A stretch of 64,000 nt of DNA from DATFVB01 sp963714035 (GCA_963714035.1 OY970224.1:1550001-1614000), one strand, 5' to 3'. Positions 1 to 9,251 are shown, counted from the first letter of the stretch. Program-made: numbers and translations. Notes: a model not told the origin generated them from the letters alone.

Positions 1-1914
1 CGCGACGTAGGCGGTCCCCTTCTCGCGCGCCGAAACGTCGATCGCGTTGACGCGGATCCATTCCGGCATCCCCTTCGGGGTCACGTTCTCCCACGTCTTC
101 GCGTCGTCGCGGCTGACGTGCACCAGGCCGTCGTCGCTCCCCGCCCACAGGACGCCCTTCTCGATCGGCGACTCGGTGAGCGCGAAGATCGTGTCGTAGA
201 CCTCGACGCCCGTCACGTCGTGCTGCACGGGGCCTCCCGACGCGGGCTCCTTGGAGGGATCGTTCCGCGTGAGGTCCGGGCTCGCTTCCGTCCACGTCTG
301 CCCCTCGTCGGTCGAGCGCAGGAGCTTCTGGGCGGCGAAGTAGAGCACCCTCGGATCGTGCTTCGAGAGGATGATCGGCGCGTTCCACTGGTACCGGTAC
401 TTCAGGTCCTTCGTGGCGCGCCCGTCGGCCAGCTGCGGCCAGGGATCGATCTCCCGGTACTGTCTCGTCTTCCGGTCGAAGCGGGTGATCGTGCCTCCGT
501 ACCCTCCGGCGTACACGATCTCGGGATTGCGGGGATCGGGCGCGATCCAGGCGCTCTCGCCGCCGCCGACGTCGTACCAGTCGTTCGCCGTGATGCCGCC
601 GAACCCGGGTACGCCGCTCGGCATGCCGACGGTCGAGTTGTCCTGCTGCGCTCCGTAGACCCAGTACGGGAAGCGGTCGTCCGTGATCACGCGATAGAAC
701 TGGGCGGTCGGCTGGTTGTCCTGGGTCGACCACGTGCGGCCGCCGTTGAACGTGATCGTCGCCCCTCCGTCGTTGCCCAGGATCATGCGGTTCGGGTCGT
801 CGGGGTCGATCCAGAGGTCGTGGTTGTCCCCGTGGGGAACGGTCATCTTGTGGAGGGCCTTGCCTCCCTCCGAGATCTTGAAGAACTCGACGTTCGGAAC
901 GTAGAGGAGGTCGGGGTTCTTCGTATCCGGGAAGAGCCAGGAGTAGTACCAGGCTCGCTGGCGGATCCCGTGGTCGTCGGAGACCCGCGTCCATTTCTCC
1001 CCGCCGTCGTCGCTCCGGTAGAGACCGCCCTTGTCGTTCTCCGCGTCGATCATCGAGAAGACGCGCCCCGGCTTGACGGAGGCCGCGACCCCGACCCGTC
1101 CCCAGATCCCCGGAGGCAGGCCGTTCCCGGTGAGCTTCTTCCACGTCTCGCCGCCGTCGGTGGACTTGTAGAGCGCGCTTCCGGGGCCGCCGCTCTCGAG
1201 CGTCCACGGTTTCCGGTAGGCCTGCCAGAACGCGGCGTAGAGGATGCGGGGATTCGCCGGATCCATCGAGAGATCCGCGGCGCCGGTCTTCTCGTCGACG
1301 TAAAGGACCTTCTTCCAGCTCGCGCCGCCGTCGTCCGTTCGGAAGATGCCGCGCTCGGCGTTCGGCCCCCAGACGTGACCGAGCGCCGCGACGTACACGA
1401 GATCGGGATCGTGCGGATGCACGATCACGCGCGAGATCTGGTAGGTGTCCTTCAGCCCCATGCTCTTCCACGTCTGCCCCGCGTCGGTCGACTTCCAGAC
1501 GCCGTCGCCGCTGGAGACGTTTCCCCGGATCGGCGACTCTCCCATTCCGACCCAGACGACGTTCGGGTCCGATTCCGAAACCGCGATCGAGCCGACGGAG
1601 CCCGTCTTGAAGTCCTTGTCCGAGACCGGCTCCCAGTTCGAGCCGCCGTCGGTCGTCTTCCACACGCCGCCTCCGGTTCCTCCGAAATAGAAGGTCAGCG
1701 GCTGGCCGCGCACGCCGGTGACCGCCGTCGAGCGGCCGCCCCGATACGGTCCGATGTTCCGGAACTGCAGCCCCTCGAAGCGATCGGAGAGCGACTTCTT
1801 CGCGGTCTCGTCGGAAGGGGGAGAGTTCTTCTTCGTCTTCGCGCCCCGGACCGGCAGCGCGAGCGCCAGGGAAAGAGCAACCAGCACCGGGAGGGATCTT
1901 CGCAGCGAACGCAA
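1..1914 (-). CDS. BNR/sortilin-like beta-propeller protein, 3' end outside window
   Basis: The frame is open from a TTG start at 1914 to the window edge (638 codons), so the C-terminus is missing. The TTG is chosen because AGAAGGAGG lies 6 nt upstream and the encoded N-terminus is a typical signal peptide (basic LRSLRRS, then a Leu/Ala/Val core). The mature part carries many Asp-box (BNR) repeats of the form STDGGxTW or RTDDGGxSW and repeated 'DPxNPxxxYAA' blade motifs, as in VPS10/sortilin-like exo-sialidase-fold propellers. It closely resembles the proteins at 11861 and 45539: same opening 'RNIGPYRGGR', same 'GxGGGVWKTTDGG'. It is probably secreted or periplasmic. No catalytic activity can be assigned, because such proteins are often called glycosyl hydrolases without active-site evidence. 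Confidence 0.88.
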   Translation of the reverse strand, partial: MRSLRRSLPVLVALSLALALPVRGAKTKKNSPPSDETAKKSLSDRFEGLQFRNIGPYRGGRSTAVTGVRGQPLTFYFGGTGGGVWKTTDGGSNWEPVSDKDFKTGSVGSIAVSESDPNVVWVGMGESPIRGNVSSGDGVWKSTDAGQTWKSMGLKDTYQISRVIVHPHDPDLVYVAALGHVWGPNAERGIFRTDDGGASWKKVLYVDEKTGAADLSMDPANPRILYAAFWQAYRKPWTLESGGPGSALYKSTDGGETWKKLTGNGLPPGIWGRVGVAASVKPGRVFSMIDAENDKGGLYRSDDGGEKWTRVSDDHGIRQRAWYYSWLFPDTKNPDLLYVPNVEFFKISEGGKALHKMTVPHGDNHDLWIDPDDPNRMILGNDGGATITFNGGRTWSTQDNQPTAQFYRVITDDRFPYWVYGAQQDNSTVGMPSGVPGFGGITANDWYDVGGGESAWIAPDPRNPEIVYAGGYGGTITRFDRKTRQYREIDPWPQLADGRATKDLKYRYQWNAPIILSKHDPRVLYFAAQKLLRSTDEGQTWTEASPDLTRNDPSKEPASGGPVQHDVTGVEVYDTIFALTESPIEKGVLWAGSDDGLVHVSRDDAKTWENVTPKGMPEWIRVNAIDVSAREKGTAYVA

Positions 1915-1964
1915 GGGCGTCCTCCTTCTGTCGTCGGCGGGTGGAATGAAAGACACGAAGGCGC

Positions 1965-1970
1965 ATTATA
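1965..1970 (-). promoter_or_regulatory. -10 box (TATAAT) for the BNR gene
   Basis: A perfect TATAAT lies about 50 nt upstream of the TTG start. I do not see a convincing -35 at 17 nt, so this is a candidate only. Confidence 0.4.
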
Positions 1971-2154
1971 GAGGTCCATCGATCGGGTCGCGGAGGCCGC
2001 CGCACTCTTCCCGTCCACGGTCTCCTCCGGCCGCCTCTCCGCCGGGATGTCCGCCTGCCCGCGCTTCGCCGCGGAGCGCGAACGTTCCCCGTCGTCGGCG
2101 GCTTGGGAAATGGGCCGGGGGGTGCCATCATGGCGCCCGGACGGAGGGAAAAGA

Positions 2155-4161
2155 ATGACCACGCCTGCACGACTCTCCCGAAGCTCCATCGCCGCGGCCG
2201 CGGTCCTGGCGATCGCGGCCGCGGCCGCGGCGGACCTGCCCCCGATCGTCCCCCGCGACGTGCTGTTCGGAAACCCGGTTCGCGAGCTTCCCACCATTTC
2301 CCCCGACGGGACGCGCCTCGCGTGGCTCGCCCCCGACGCGAAGGGCGTCCAGCAGATCTGGGTCGCCGGCCTCGACCAGACCGGCCCGCGAGCAGTCACA
2401 AACGACCCGCACCGCGGCGTCCAGCTCTACCGATGGGCCGGCGACTCCCGCCACGTTCTCTACGAGCAGGATTCCGACGGCGACGAGAACTTCCACGTGT
2501 TCTCGGCCGAGATCGGCGGCGGATTCGTCCGCGACCTGACCCCGTTCTCGGGAGCGCGCGCGCAGAACCTCCTCACGAGTCCGCGCCGCCCCGCCGAGAT
2601 CCTCGTCGGGATGAATCTCCGGAAGCGCGACGCGTTCGACATGTACCGGATCGACCTCGAGACCGGCGCGGTGCGGATCGACACCGAGAATCCCGGCGAC
2701 GTCCTTTCCTGGACGACGGACGCGGACTTCGTGATCAGGGCCGCGACCGCTTTCGACCCGAAGACCGCCGCCACGATTCTCCGCGTGCGCGACGCGGCGG
2801 GAGCGCCCTGGCGCGACCTCGTTTCCTGGAAGTTCGAAGACTCGACGATGTTCGGCCAGGTCAACGGCGGCACGGTCGTCCTCGGTTTCGAGCCGGACGG
2901 CCGCTCGCTCGACGTCGTTTCGGCCCTGCACTCCGACACGGCGCGGGTGGAGAGGATCGACGCCTCGACCGGGCGCGTCCTCGCCGTCGTCGCCGAGGAT
3001 CCGCACGGGGACGTCGCGATGGACCCCCTGGCGGACGTCGCGCCGCTCGCGCTGACCGACCCGTCGACCGGCCGGCTGCAGGCGGTCGCCTTCGAGTACG
3101 GGATGCCCGAGTGGACGTTTCTCGACGCCGGCGTGCGGGCCGACTTCGAGAAGCTCGCGCGGGGACGCCGGGGCTTCCTGTACCCGATCAGCCGCGACGG
3201 CGCCGACCGTCGGTGGATCGTGCTCCAGCTCGTGGACGACGGTCCCCTGACCTTCCTCCTCCACGACCGGAAGACGGGAGAGACGAAAACGCTCTTCCAG
3301 GACCAGCCGGAGCTCGCGAAATACACGCTCGCCCCGCCACGGTTCATGACGATCCGGGCGAGGGACGGCGTCGTCCTGCCGGCGTACCTGACCCTTCCGG
3401 TCGGGATTCCGCCGAAGAATCTTCCGCTGATCGTGACGCCCCACGGTGGTCCGTGGTGGCGGGACCACTGGGGCTTCGACCCGTACACCGCGTGGCTCGC
3501 CAACCGCGGGTATGCGGTGCTGGCGGTCGAGTTCCGGGGGTCGATCGGCTTCGGGAAGAAATTCCTGAATCTTGGCAACCACGAGTTCGGCCTGAAGATG
3601 GAAGACGATTCGATCGACGGCGCGCGCTGGGCCGTCGCGCAGGGCATCGCGGACCCGAAGCGGATCGGGATCATGGGCGCTTCCGCGGGCGGTTACGCGA
3701 CGCTTCGCGCGATCACCGAGCACCCGGAGATGTTCGCGGCGGCGGTCGACCTCGTGGGGCCCTCGGACCTCGCCCTTCTCTTCTCGACGATGCCGCCGGG
3801 CTGGGGCGCGGTGAAGACGCGATGGGTCCGCCGCATGGGCGACGTCGAGCACGACCCGGAGCTGAACCGCCGTCTTTCGCCCCTCTTCCACGCGGAGACG
3901 ATCCGCACGCCGCTCCTCGTCGGCCAGGGCGCCAACGACCCGCGCGTCAACATCGAAAACTCGAACCGGATGGTCGCGGCGATTCGGGAGAAGAAGATCC
4001 CGGTCGAGTACATCGTCTATCCGGACGAAGGGCACGGCTTCCAGCGGCCCGAGAACAACCTCGACTTCAACGGCCGTACCGAGGAGTTCCTCGCCCGGCA
4101 TCTCCACGGCCGGGCGCAGCCGTGGACGAAAGTCGAGGGATCGACCGCCGAGGTCCGGTGA
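2155..4161 (+). CDS. S9 family prolyl oligopeptidase-like serine peptidase
   Basis: 668 aa. The start at 2155 is preferred over upstream in-frame codons because GGAGGG sits just upstream and the product then begins with a signal peptide (about residues 1-27, Ala-rich). Residues about 30-370 form a WD40/DPP-IV-type propeller (for example 'PTISPDGTRLAWLAPD'). Residues about 400-650 are the alpha/beta-hydrolase domain, with nucleophile Ser510 in GASAGG, Asp595 in GANDPR and His627 in DEGHGF, a complete catalytic triad. It should cleave peptides N-terminal to a proline-like site in the periplasm (family knowledge). The stop overlaps the next start (GTGA), so it is translationally coupled to the 4158 gene. 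Together with the M20 peptidase downstream this looks like a peptide-scavenging operon. Confidence 0.93.
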   Translation: MTTPARLSRSSIAAAAVLAIAAAAAADLPPIVPRDVLFGNPVRELPTISPDGTRLAWLAPDAKGVQQIWVAGLDQTGPRAVTNDPHRGVQLYRWAGDSRHVLYEQDSDGDENFHVFSAEIGGGFVRDLTPFSGARAQNLLTSPRRPAEILVGMNLRKRDAFDMYRIDLETGAVRIDTENPGDVLSWTTDADFVIRAATAFDPKTAATILRVRDAAGAPWRDLVSWKFEDSTMFGQVNGGTVVLGFEPDGRSLDVVSALHSDTARVERIDASTGRVLAVVAEDPHGDVAMDPLADVAPLALTDPSTGRLQAVAFEYGMPEWTFLDAGVRADFEKLARGRRGFLYPISRDGADRRWIVLQLVDDGPLTFLLHDRKTGETKTLFQDQPELAKYTLAPPRFMTIRARDGVVLPAYLTLPVGIPPKNLPLIVTPHGGPWWRDHWGFDPYTAWLANRGYAVLAVEFRGSIGFGKKFLNLGNHEFGLKMEDDSIDGARWAVAQGIADPKRIGIMGASAGGYATLRAITEHPEMFAAAVDLVGPSDLALLFSTMPPGWGAVKTRWVRRMGDVEHDPELNRRLSPLFHAETIRTPLLVGQGANDPRVNIENSNRMVAAIREKKIPVEYIVYPDEGHGFQRPENNLDFNGRTEEFLARHLHGRAQPWTKVEGSTAEVR

Positions 4162-5174
4162 AGCGCGCGGCGGCCGCCCTGCTCCTCGCCGCGGCGCTCG
4201 GAGCGCCTCCCGCTCTCGCCGGCGACGGCCGCGGCCTCGACGTCTACGCGACGATCGCCGAGCCGGACCTGATTCCGGAAGGGATCGCGTTCGATCCGGA
4301 AACGCGGACCCTCTTCGTCTCGAGCGTCCGGAAACGGAAGATCGTCGCGATCTCGCCCGAAGGGAAGGCGCGCGATTTCGTCGGCTCGGGTCGGGACGGA
4401 CTCTGGAGCGTGCTCGGCATGAAGGTCGACCCGGCGCGCCGGACGCTCCTCGCCTGCTCCGCCGTCGACGGCCCCGGGATGCTCCACTACACGGCCGCCG
4501 ACCTCGGGAAATCCGCGGTCTACGAATTCGATCTCGCGACCGGAAAGACCCTCCAAGTCTTCCGCGCGCCCCCGGGACGGCACCTGTTCAACGACCTCGT
4601 CTTCACGCGCGCCGGGGTCGTCTACGTCACGGACAGCGCCGAAGGGAGCGTCTGGCGGATCGAGCGGGGCTCCGGAAAAGTCGAGCGGTTCGCGCGCGCA
4701 GGAAAATTCGTCTACCCGAACGGCATCGAGCTCGATCCGGAGGAGAAAGTGCTCTTCGTCGCGGACGCGCGGACGATCCGCGCGATCGATCTGGCGGGCG
4801 GCCCGCGCTGGGAGCTCGCGCATCCTCCGGGGATCCGCCTCGGCGAGGCGGACGGCCTCTACTTCGATCACGGCGCGCTGATCGCGATCCAGAACGGAAA
4901 ACCCCCCGTGCGGATCGTGCGGCTTTCGCTCTCCTCCCGTTACGATCGGGTGACCGGCGAGATGGCGCTCGCCTCCGGAGATCCGCGTTTTCCGGAGCCG
5001 ACGACGGGAGCGATCGCGGGAGACGTCCTGTATTTCGTCGGAGACTCGCAGCTCCGGGCGATCGGGAAGGACGGGAGCCTGTGGCCGCGCGAGAAGCTCG
5101 GTCCGGTTCGGATCTACGAGATGGCCCTTCGCAGCGCGCCGCCGGAGGCCGGATTTCCCCGGAGGACGCGATGA
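4158..5174 (+). CDS. SMP-30/gluconolactonase-like secreted beta-propeller protein
   Basis: 338 aa with GTG start overlapping the upstream TGA (GTGA), and the same reading frame stays open to 5174. The N-terminus is a signal peptide ending near 'ALAGDGRG'. The rest has repeated six-bladed propeller signatures: 'IPEGIAFDPETRTLFVSS', 'FNDLVFTRAGVVYVTDS', 'YPNGIELDPEEKVLFVAD'. The N..D pattern before each strand pair matches SMP-30/LRE lactonase-type metal-binding loops, but no substrate can be inferred. It lies between two peptidases and is coupled to both (ATGA at its end), so it may process or bind a product of peptide turnover. That role is inference only. Confidence 0.85.
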   Translation: MKRAAAALLLAAALGAPPALAGDGRGLDVYATIAEPDLIPEGIAFDPETRTLFVSSVRKRKIVAISPEGKARDFVGSGRDGLWSVLGMKVDPARRTLLACSAVDGPGMLHYTAADLGKSAVYEFDLATGKTLQVFRAPPGRHLFNDLVFTRAGVVYVTDSAEGSVWRIERGSGKVERFARAGKFVYPNGIELDPEEKVLFVADARTIRAIDLAGGPRWELAHPPGIRLGEADGLYFDHGALIAIQNGKPPVRIVRLSLSSRYDRVTGEMALASGDPRFPEPTTGAIAGDVLYFVGDSQLRAIGKDGSLWPREKLGPVRIYEMALRSAPPEAGFPRRTR

Positions 5175-6817
5175 GAGCCGCGGCGGTTGTTCCGATTCTG
5201 CTCTGGCTCTGCGGGGCCGCGACGGGCTTTGCCGGCGACTCCCCCGCGCACGCTGACGCCGCGTCCGATTCCGCGCGCTCTCCCGCGGCGTCCAGTCTCG
5301 CCCGCTCTCCCGCGGCGTCCGTTCTCGCGCGCTCTCCCGCGGCGTCCGTTCTCGCGCGCTCTCCCGCGGCGAGCGCCGCCCTCTCCTGGAGGGAGGCGCA
5401 CGAGGTCGCGATCGTGCGGGAGCTGGCCGAGCTGCTCGCCCTTCCGAATCGGGCTTCGGACACGGCGAACATCGAGCGCAACGCCGCGGCCGTCGCGGCC
5501 CTGTACGAGAAGCGCGGCGCGAAAGTGCGCCTCCTCCGCGTGCCCGACGCGCCTCCGGCCGTCTTCGCCGCGCTCGACACCCGGGGAGCGACGAAGACCG
5601 TCACCTTCTACGCGCACTACGACGGACAGCCGACCGACCCGCGGGAGTGGGCGACCCCGCCGTTCCTCCCGACGATGCGGCGGGGAACGCTCGAATCCGG
5701 CGCAGCGGCGATCTCGCTCGATGACCTCGCGGCGCCGCTCGACCCGGAGTGGCGCCTCTACGGCCGCTCCGCGTCGGACGACAAGGCACCGATCGTCGGG
5801 TTCGCCGCCGCGCTCGACGCCCTGAAGGCGAAGAGAATCCGGCCCTCGGTCAACCTCCGATTCTTCTTCGAAGGGGAAGAGGAGGCGGGTTCGCCGCACC
5901 TGCAGGCGATCCTCGACCGGTACGCGGCGGATCTGCGCACCGATGGCTGGATCCTCTGCGACGGCCCCGTTCATCAAAGCCGCCGCCCGCAGATCTTTTT
6001 CGGCGCGCGGGGGACGACGGGTCTCGAGATGACCGTCTACGGGCCGAACCACGGGCTCCACAGCGGCCACTACGGAAACTGGGCGCCCAACCCGATCGTC
6101 CGGCTGACCCATCTGCTCGATTCGCTGCGCGACGAGGAAGGCCGGATCCTCGTTCCGGGATTCGGCGACGACGTCCGGCCGCTGACCGATTCGGAGAAGC
6201 GCGCGATCGCCGCGGTGCCGCGCGTGGACGAGGAGCTGGAGAAGGAATTCGGTTTCGCCGTCCCGGAGGGAAACGGGGCGTCGCTCGTCGAGGTCCTGCA
6301 GCGCCCCGCCCTGAACGTGCGCGGGATCACCGCCGGCCATGTCGGCGCCGAAGCGGCGAACGTGATCGTTCCCGAAGCGAGCGCCTCGATCGATTTCCGC
6401 CTCGTTCCCGACCAGACGCCCGAGGGAGTGCGTCGGAAAGTCGAGTCGTTCCTCGAAAAGGAGGGGTGGTGGATCGTCCGCGACGCTCCCGACCCCGCCG
6501 CCCGCGCCGCGCACCCGAAGATCGTGCGCCTCGTCTGGGAGGGAGGCTACCCGGCAGCGCGAACGTCGATCGACCTCCCGTTCTCCCGGTCGATCATCGC
6601 CGCCGCCGAGCGCGCGCTCGGACCGGACATCGTGAAGATGCCGACACTCGGCGGCAGCATTCCCATGTACCTCTTTCAGAACGGCGGGAAGGTGCCCGTG
6701 GTCGGCGTTCCGATCGCGAACCACGACAACAACCAGCATTCGGCCAACGAGAACCTGCGGATCCGGAATCTTTGGGATGGGATAGAGCTTTACGCCGCTC
6801 TCTTCTCAGAATTGTAG
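5171..6817 (+). CDS. M20 family metallopeptidase (dipeptidase), exported
   Basis: 548 aa. ATG at 5171 overlaps the upstream stop (ATGA) and follows GGAGGA. There is a signal peptide, then a low-complexity linker of four 9-residue units (ARSPAAS..L) before the catalytic domain starts near residue 75. M20 zinc ligands are visible: His149 and Asp151 in 'YAHYDGQP', an Asp in 'GRSASDDKAP', the paired Glu in 'EGEEEAGS', and the distal His in 'NQHSANENL'. The lid/dimerisation domain contains 'GLHSGHYGNWAPNP'. It likely hydrolyses dipeptides or peptide amides in the periplasm, as the third gene of the S9-propeller-M20 operon. No terminator is obvious after 6817. Confidence 0.93.
   Translation: MRAAAVVPILLWLCGAATGFAGDSPAHADAASDSARSPAASSLARSPAASVLARSPAASVLARSPAASAALSWREAHEVAIVRELAELLALPNRASDTANIERNAAAVAALYEKRGAKVRLLRVPDAPPAVFAALDTRGATKTVTFYAHYDGQPTDPREWATPPFLPTMRRGTLESGAAAISLDDLAAPLDPEWRLYGRSASDDKAPIVGFAAALDALKAKRIRPSVNLRFFFEGEEEAGSPHLQAILDRYAADLRTDGWILCDGPVHQSRRPQIFFGARGTTGLEMTVYGPNHGLHSGHYGNWAPNPIVRLTHLLDSLRDEEGRILVPGFGDDVRPLTDSEKRAIAAVPRVDEELEKEFGFAVPEGNGASLVEVLQRPALNVRGITAGHVGAEAANVIVPEASASIDFRLVPDQTPEGVRRKVESFLEKEGWWIVRDAPDPAARAAHPKIVRLVWEGGYPAARTSIDLPFSRSIIAAAERALGPDIVKMPTLGGSIPMYLFQNGGKVPVVGVPIANHDNNQHSANENLRIRNLWDGIELYAALFSEL
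5273..5380 (+). repeat. Four in-frame 27-bp tandem repeats in the M20 gene
   Basis: Units start at 5273, 5300, 5327 and 5354. Each encodes (A)RSPAAS plus two variable residues. Units 2 and 3 differ by one base, suggesting recent slippage. Array length sets the length of the linker between signal peptide and enzyme. Confidence 0.95.
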
Positions 6818-7215
6818 AGAAACAGGCGCGGACCATCCATCGAGCGAATACGCGCGTCCTCGACCGCCGTACCCCTCCGATGTACGCCACGGTACGCCTG
6901 CGGGGTCCGGCGGTCTGTGGGTGCGCGTCTCGCTCGCGTCTGGCCGCGCCTAATCGTCGAGGCAACTGTCATCGGGTCGGAAGATGCGGGATCGGGCGCC
7001 CGCATCCCGCCGGGCTCGCGCCTCGACCCGCCTAATAGCGGGTTTCAACGGCAGGCACCCGGCCTCACGATACGATCAGAGCCTGATCCACGCGGCGATC
7101 GGGCGGTGGGTCGTGTATTATTTAGGCGCCTTGTTTCGATATCCGGGCATCGGCCATCACCACATTCACAGTACGCGGCAAGCCTTCCCGACGGCATGAC
7201 TGCTCCCTCAACGTT
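6818..7215. other. Non-coding gap with hairpins
   Basis: No convincing gene. It contains a GATGCGGG...CCCGCATC inverted repeat near 6983-7008 and a short ACCCGC..GCGGGT hairpin near 7027-7045. It also carries one copy of the TCGTGTATTATT motif near 7112-7124 that recurs at 40.9, 41.1 and 55.8 kb. Confidence 0.5.
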
Positions 7216-7608
7216 CTACCGAACGGATTTCCAGAGCTTCGCGACCAGACTTTCCAGCCGGTCCACGTAGAGGAATCCTCCGAGCCCGGCGGCCACCAGC
7301 ATCAGGAGCATCGTCGCGATCTGGAGATCGGCGACCGCGCGAATCAGCGCCAGATTCCCGGTCCGGATCGCTCCCATTCCGAGGCGCCGCCAGGCGATCC
7401 ACGCCGACAGTCCGGCCCAGTGCGCCTGCCGGGCGACCTCGAGATAGAGCGTCACGCACGAGAAAAGAAGGATGACGAGAAGCGCGGAAAGGCTGACGAG
7501 GAGCGCCCGCCGGTGTTTGAACGGCGTCTTCGCCAGCACGCGATCGAGTTGGGCGCGCTCCGACTCGGTCAGCGACAACCGCCCGGGATTCCGATCGTCG
7601 AGCGCCAC
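7216..7608 (-). CDS. Small two-TM membrane protein
   Basis: 130 aa, ATG start. The N-terminal 30 residues are hydrophilic ('LTESERAQLDRVLAKTPFKH'). They are followed by two hydrophobic segments, about 35-55 (LLVSLSALLVILLFSCVTL) and about 93-117 (LQIATMLLMLVAAGLGGFLY), with charged loops. I do not recognise the family. It stands alone on the minus strand between two non-coding stretches. An inner-membrane location is inferred from the hydropathy only. Confidence 0.65.
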   Translation of the reverse strand: MALDDRNPGRLSLTESERAQLDRVLAKTPFKHRRALLVSLSALLVILLFSCVTLYLEVARQAHWAGLSAWIAWRRLGMGAIRTGNLALIRAVADLQIATMLLMLVAAGLGGFLYVDRLESLVAKLWKSVR

Positions 7609-7726
7609 ATTCGGATTCTACGCGCCGATCGCACGGGCGCGCCGCGGGTCAGCGTGAGCGCATCGGCGTGTCAGTGTCGTCCAAGCGACGGCCGCGAGAT
7701 TCCCGATCTTGATCTGGCGCCTTCCC

Positions 7727-7968
7727 CGGTCGGGCGCCGCAGCGGTCGAGCCGATATGGCGAGCCGCGGAGGTCAGATCGCGGAGAGTGTGAGCGCAAAG
7801 CACGCATTTCCATGCGCTCGGCGCGCTCTCTCCTGAGCGAAGCGAAGGACCTGGCAACCGGATCAGATCCTTCGTCGCTTCGCTCCTCAGGATGACATGC
7901 TCCGCAGGTCTGCGATCTGGGAGGCCGCAGCGTTCCAGCCGCGCAGCGGCGCGCGCGAGGCCGACGTG
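7727..7968 (-). repeat. Dispersed intergenic repeat, 'CATCCTGAGGAG' family
   Basis: Inverted relative to the copies at 20081 and 31985. Outer parts (GGTCGAGCCG.. and ..GATCTGGGAGGCCG) match the 32655-32802 copy. The centre has TCGCTTCGCTCCTCAGGATG, facing a related half-site CTCTCCTGAGCGAAGCGAAG, so it can fold into a hairpin. It fills the gap between 7608 and 7969 and holds no gene. Confidence 0.8.
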
Positions 7969-8301
7969 TCACCCTCGGTGCTGGGCGTCGTGCTTCTGCC
8001 GATAAATCCGGTTCGACAGCCGGTTCTGCTGGCGGTTCACGATGCGGCGATCCTTCGGCGTGAGCTTGCCGCCGTTGTCCTCCCGCATGTCGCGGATTTC
8101 GCCGTTCACCCGCGATTCCTGGTTCTCGAGACGGGCCGTCTCCCGCGGCGTGAGCTCGCCGCTCCGGATTCCCTGCGCGATCCGGCGCTGCTGATTCTCC
8201 TCTCGCGCTCCGATGCGGCCTTCGGCCGCGGCGACGGCACCGAGAAAGAGCGGCCCCAGGGCGGCAACGGCGGCGACCTTGACGGACTTTCGAAGTCTCA
8301 T
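7969..8301 (-). CDS. Small exported protein with repeated helical motif
   Basis: 110 aa. Signal peptide about 1-26 (KSVKVAAVAALGPLFLGAVAAA), then a charged, helix-prone region with two related units of the form 'xxRIxxGxLTPxExxRLxNQExRxNxxI'. The C-terminus is 'RQQNRLSNRIYRQKHDAQHRG'. Proteins with this Q/R/N-rich pattern are a recurring uncharacterised periplasmic family in environmental bacteria (from memory). There is no catalytic motif, so a scaffold or stress role is possible but unsupported. Confidence 0.75.
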   Translation of the reverse strand: MRLRKSVKVAAVAALGPLFLGAVAAAEGRIGAREENQQRRIAQGIRSGELTPRETARLENQESRVNGEIRDMREDNGGKLTPKDRRIVNRQQNRLSNRIYRQKHDAQHRG

Positions 8302-8347
8302 GGTTTCTTCCCTCCGTCCGATCAGACGAGGGAAGCCGCCCGGCGGT

Positions 8348-9190
8348 TTACCCGGAAGGGCGCTTTCCGGCAGCCACCGCGCGCAGCCGGATGAGCTCCT
8401 CCTCGAGCTTCTTCTGATCGGTGACGTCCCGGAAGCTCCAGACCCGCCCCACGACGCGTTCCCCGATCTTCTGCGGCGTCGAGTACCGCTCGAACGTGCG
8501 TCCGTCCTTGAAGCGGACCCAGTCGTAGCTCTGCCCGTCGGGCTCGCGGTAGATCTCGCCGACCTTGCGGAGAAACTTCTCCGGGTTCTGCACCTGCTCC
8601 ATGACCCAGGCCCGGAGCCGCGGCTTGTCGAACGAAGTGACGATCTCCGAAGGAATGCCCCACATTTCGATGACTTTCCGGTTGAAGTCGACGAGGTCGC
8701 CGTCGAGATCCACGACGAGGATCCCGTCGGCGGTCGCGTCGAACGTCGCCCGCAGGAGCGAGTGGGCGCGCGCGAGCGCCTCCTCCGTGCAGACGAGGTT
8801 CGTCATGTCGCGAAACGTCCAGATCCGCCCCGAGGCCCGGTCGGCGATCCGGCGGGGCGTCGAACGGCGCTCGAAGCGGCGCCCGTCCTTGAACAGGAGG
8901 ACGTCGATGCTGTCCGCCTCGGGGCTCGAGTACACCTCCATCACCTTTCGCACGAACGGCGCCGGCTCCGCGAGCTGCTCCAGCACGAAAGCGATCAGGG
9001 CGTCGTCGTCCGCCGCGGCCGCCAGGTCCGCCGGGATTCCCCACATCGACACGAAGGCGCGGTTGAAGCGGACGATGCGGCCGTTCCCGTCGACGACGAG
9101 GATGCCCTCGCCGATCGCATCGAGCGTCGCCTGGAGGAGCGCGGCGGCGTCCTCGATTTCGGGCGCGACGGAAGGATGGTCGAGGGCCAC
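8348..9190 (-). CDS. Two-PAS-domain sensory protein without output domain
   Basis: 280 aa, GTG start. PAS domain 1 spans about residues 17-140 ('LLQATLDAIGEGILVVDGNG', 'RFNRAFVSMWGIP', ending 'RIWTFRDMTN'). PAS domain 2 spans about 143-262 ('LLRATFDATADGILVVDLDG', 'DFNRKVIEMWGIP', ending 'RVWSFRDVTDQ'). A short coiled coil 'KKLEEELIRLRAV' follows and the frame stops. A kinase, GGDEF or other effector would normally follow such a coil, and none is present in any frame downstream. It may be a stand-alone sensor acting in trans or a truncated kinase. It is cytoplasmic, with no TM segment. The two domains are near duplicates of each other. Confidence 0.85.
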   Translation of the reverse strand: MALDHPSVAPEIEDAAALLQATLDAIGEGILVVDGNGRIVRFNRAFVSMWGIPADLAAAADDDALIAFVLEQLAEPAPFVRKVMEVYSSPEADSIDVLLFKDGRRFERRSTPRRIADRASGRIWTFRDMTNLVCTEEALARAHSLLRATFDATADGILVVDLDGDLVDFNRKVIEMWGIPSEIVTSFDKPRLRAWVMEQVQNPEKFLRKVGEIYREPDGQSYDWVRFKDGRTFERYSTPQKIGERVVGRVWSFRDVTDQKKLEEELIRLRAVAAGKRPSG

Positions 9191-9220
9191 GGACGAGGAG
9201 GGAAGTATACGACTCGGCCG

Positions 9221-9251
9221 CTGAAAAAGAAGGCCGCCCTCGCGGGCGGCC
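9221..9251 (-). terminator. Rho-independent terminator
   Basis: On the minus strand GGCCGCCC and GGGCGGCC pair around a 4-nt loop and are followed by a T-rich run (TTCTTTTTC). It lies just downstream of the 9278-9904 gene. Confidence 0.85.

Noticed and set aside
118..1971. Plus-strand 617-codon open frame opposite the first BNR gene
   Set aside because: The minus strand has signal peptide, ribosome site and Asp-box repeats; the plus frame shows none.
6818..7215. tRNA or riboswitch in the gap
   Set aside because: No cloverleaf, no GTTCGA T-loop followed by CCA, and no known riboswitch core was seen.
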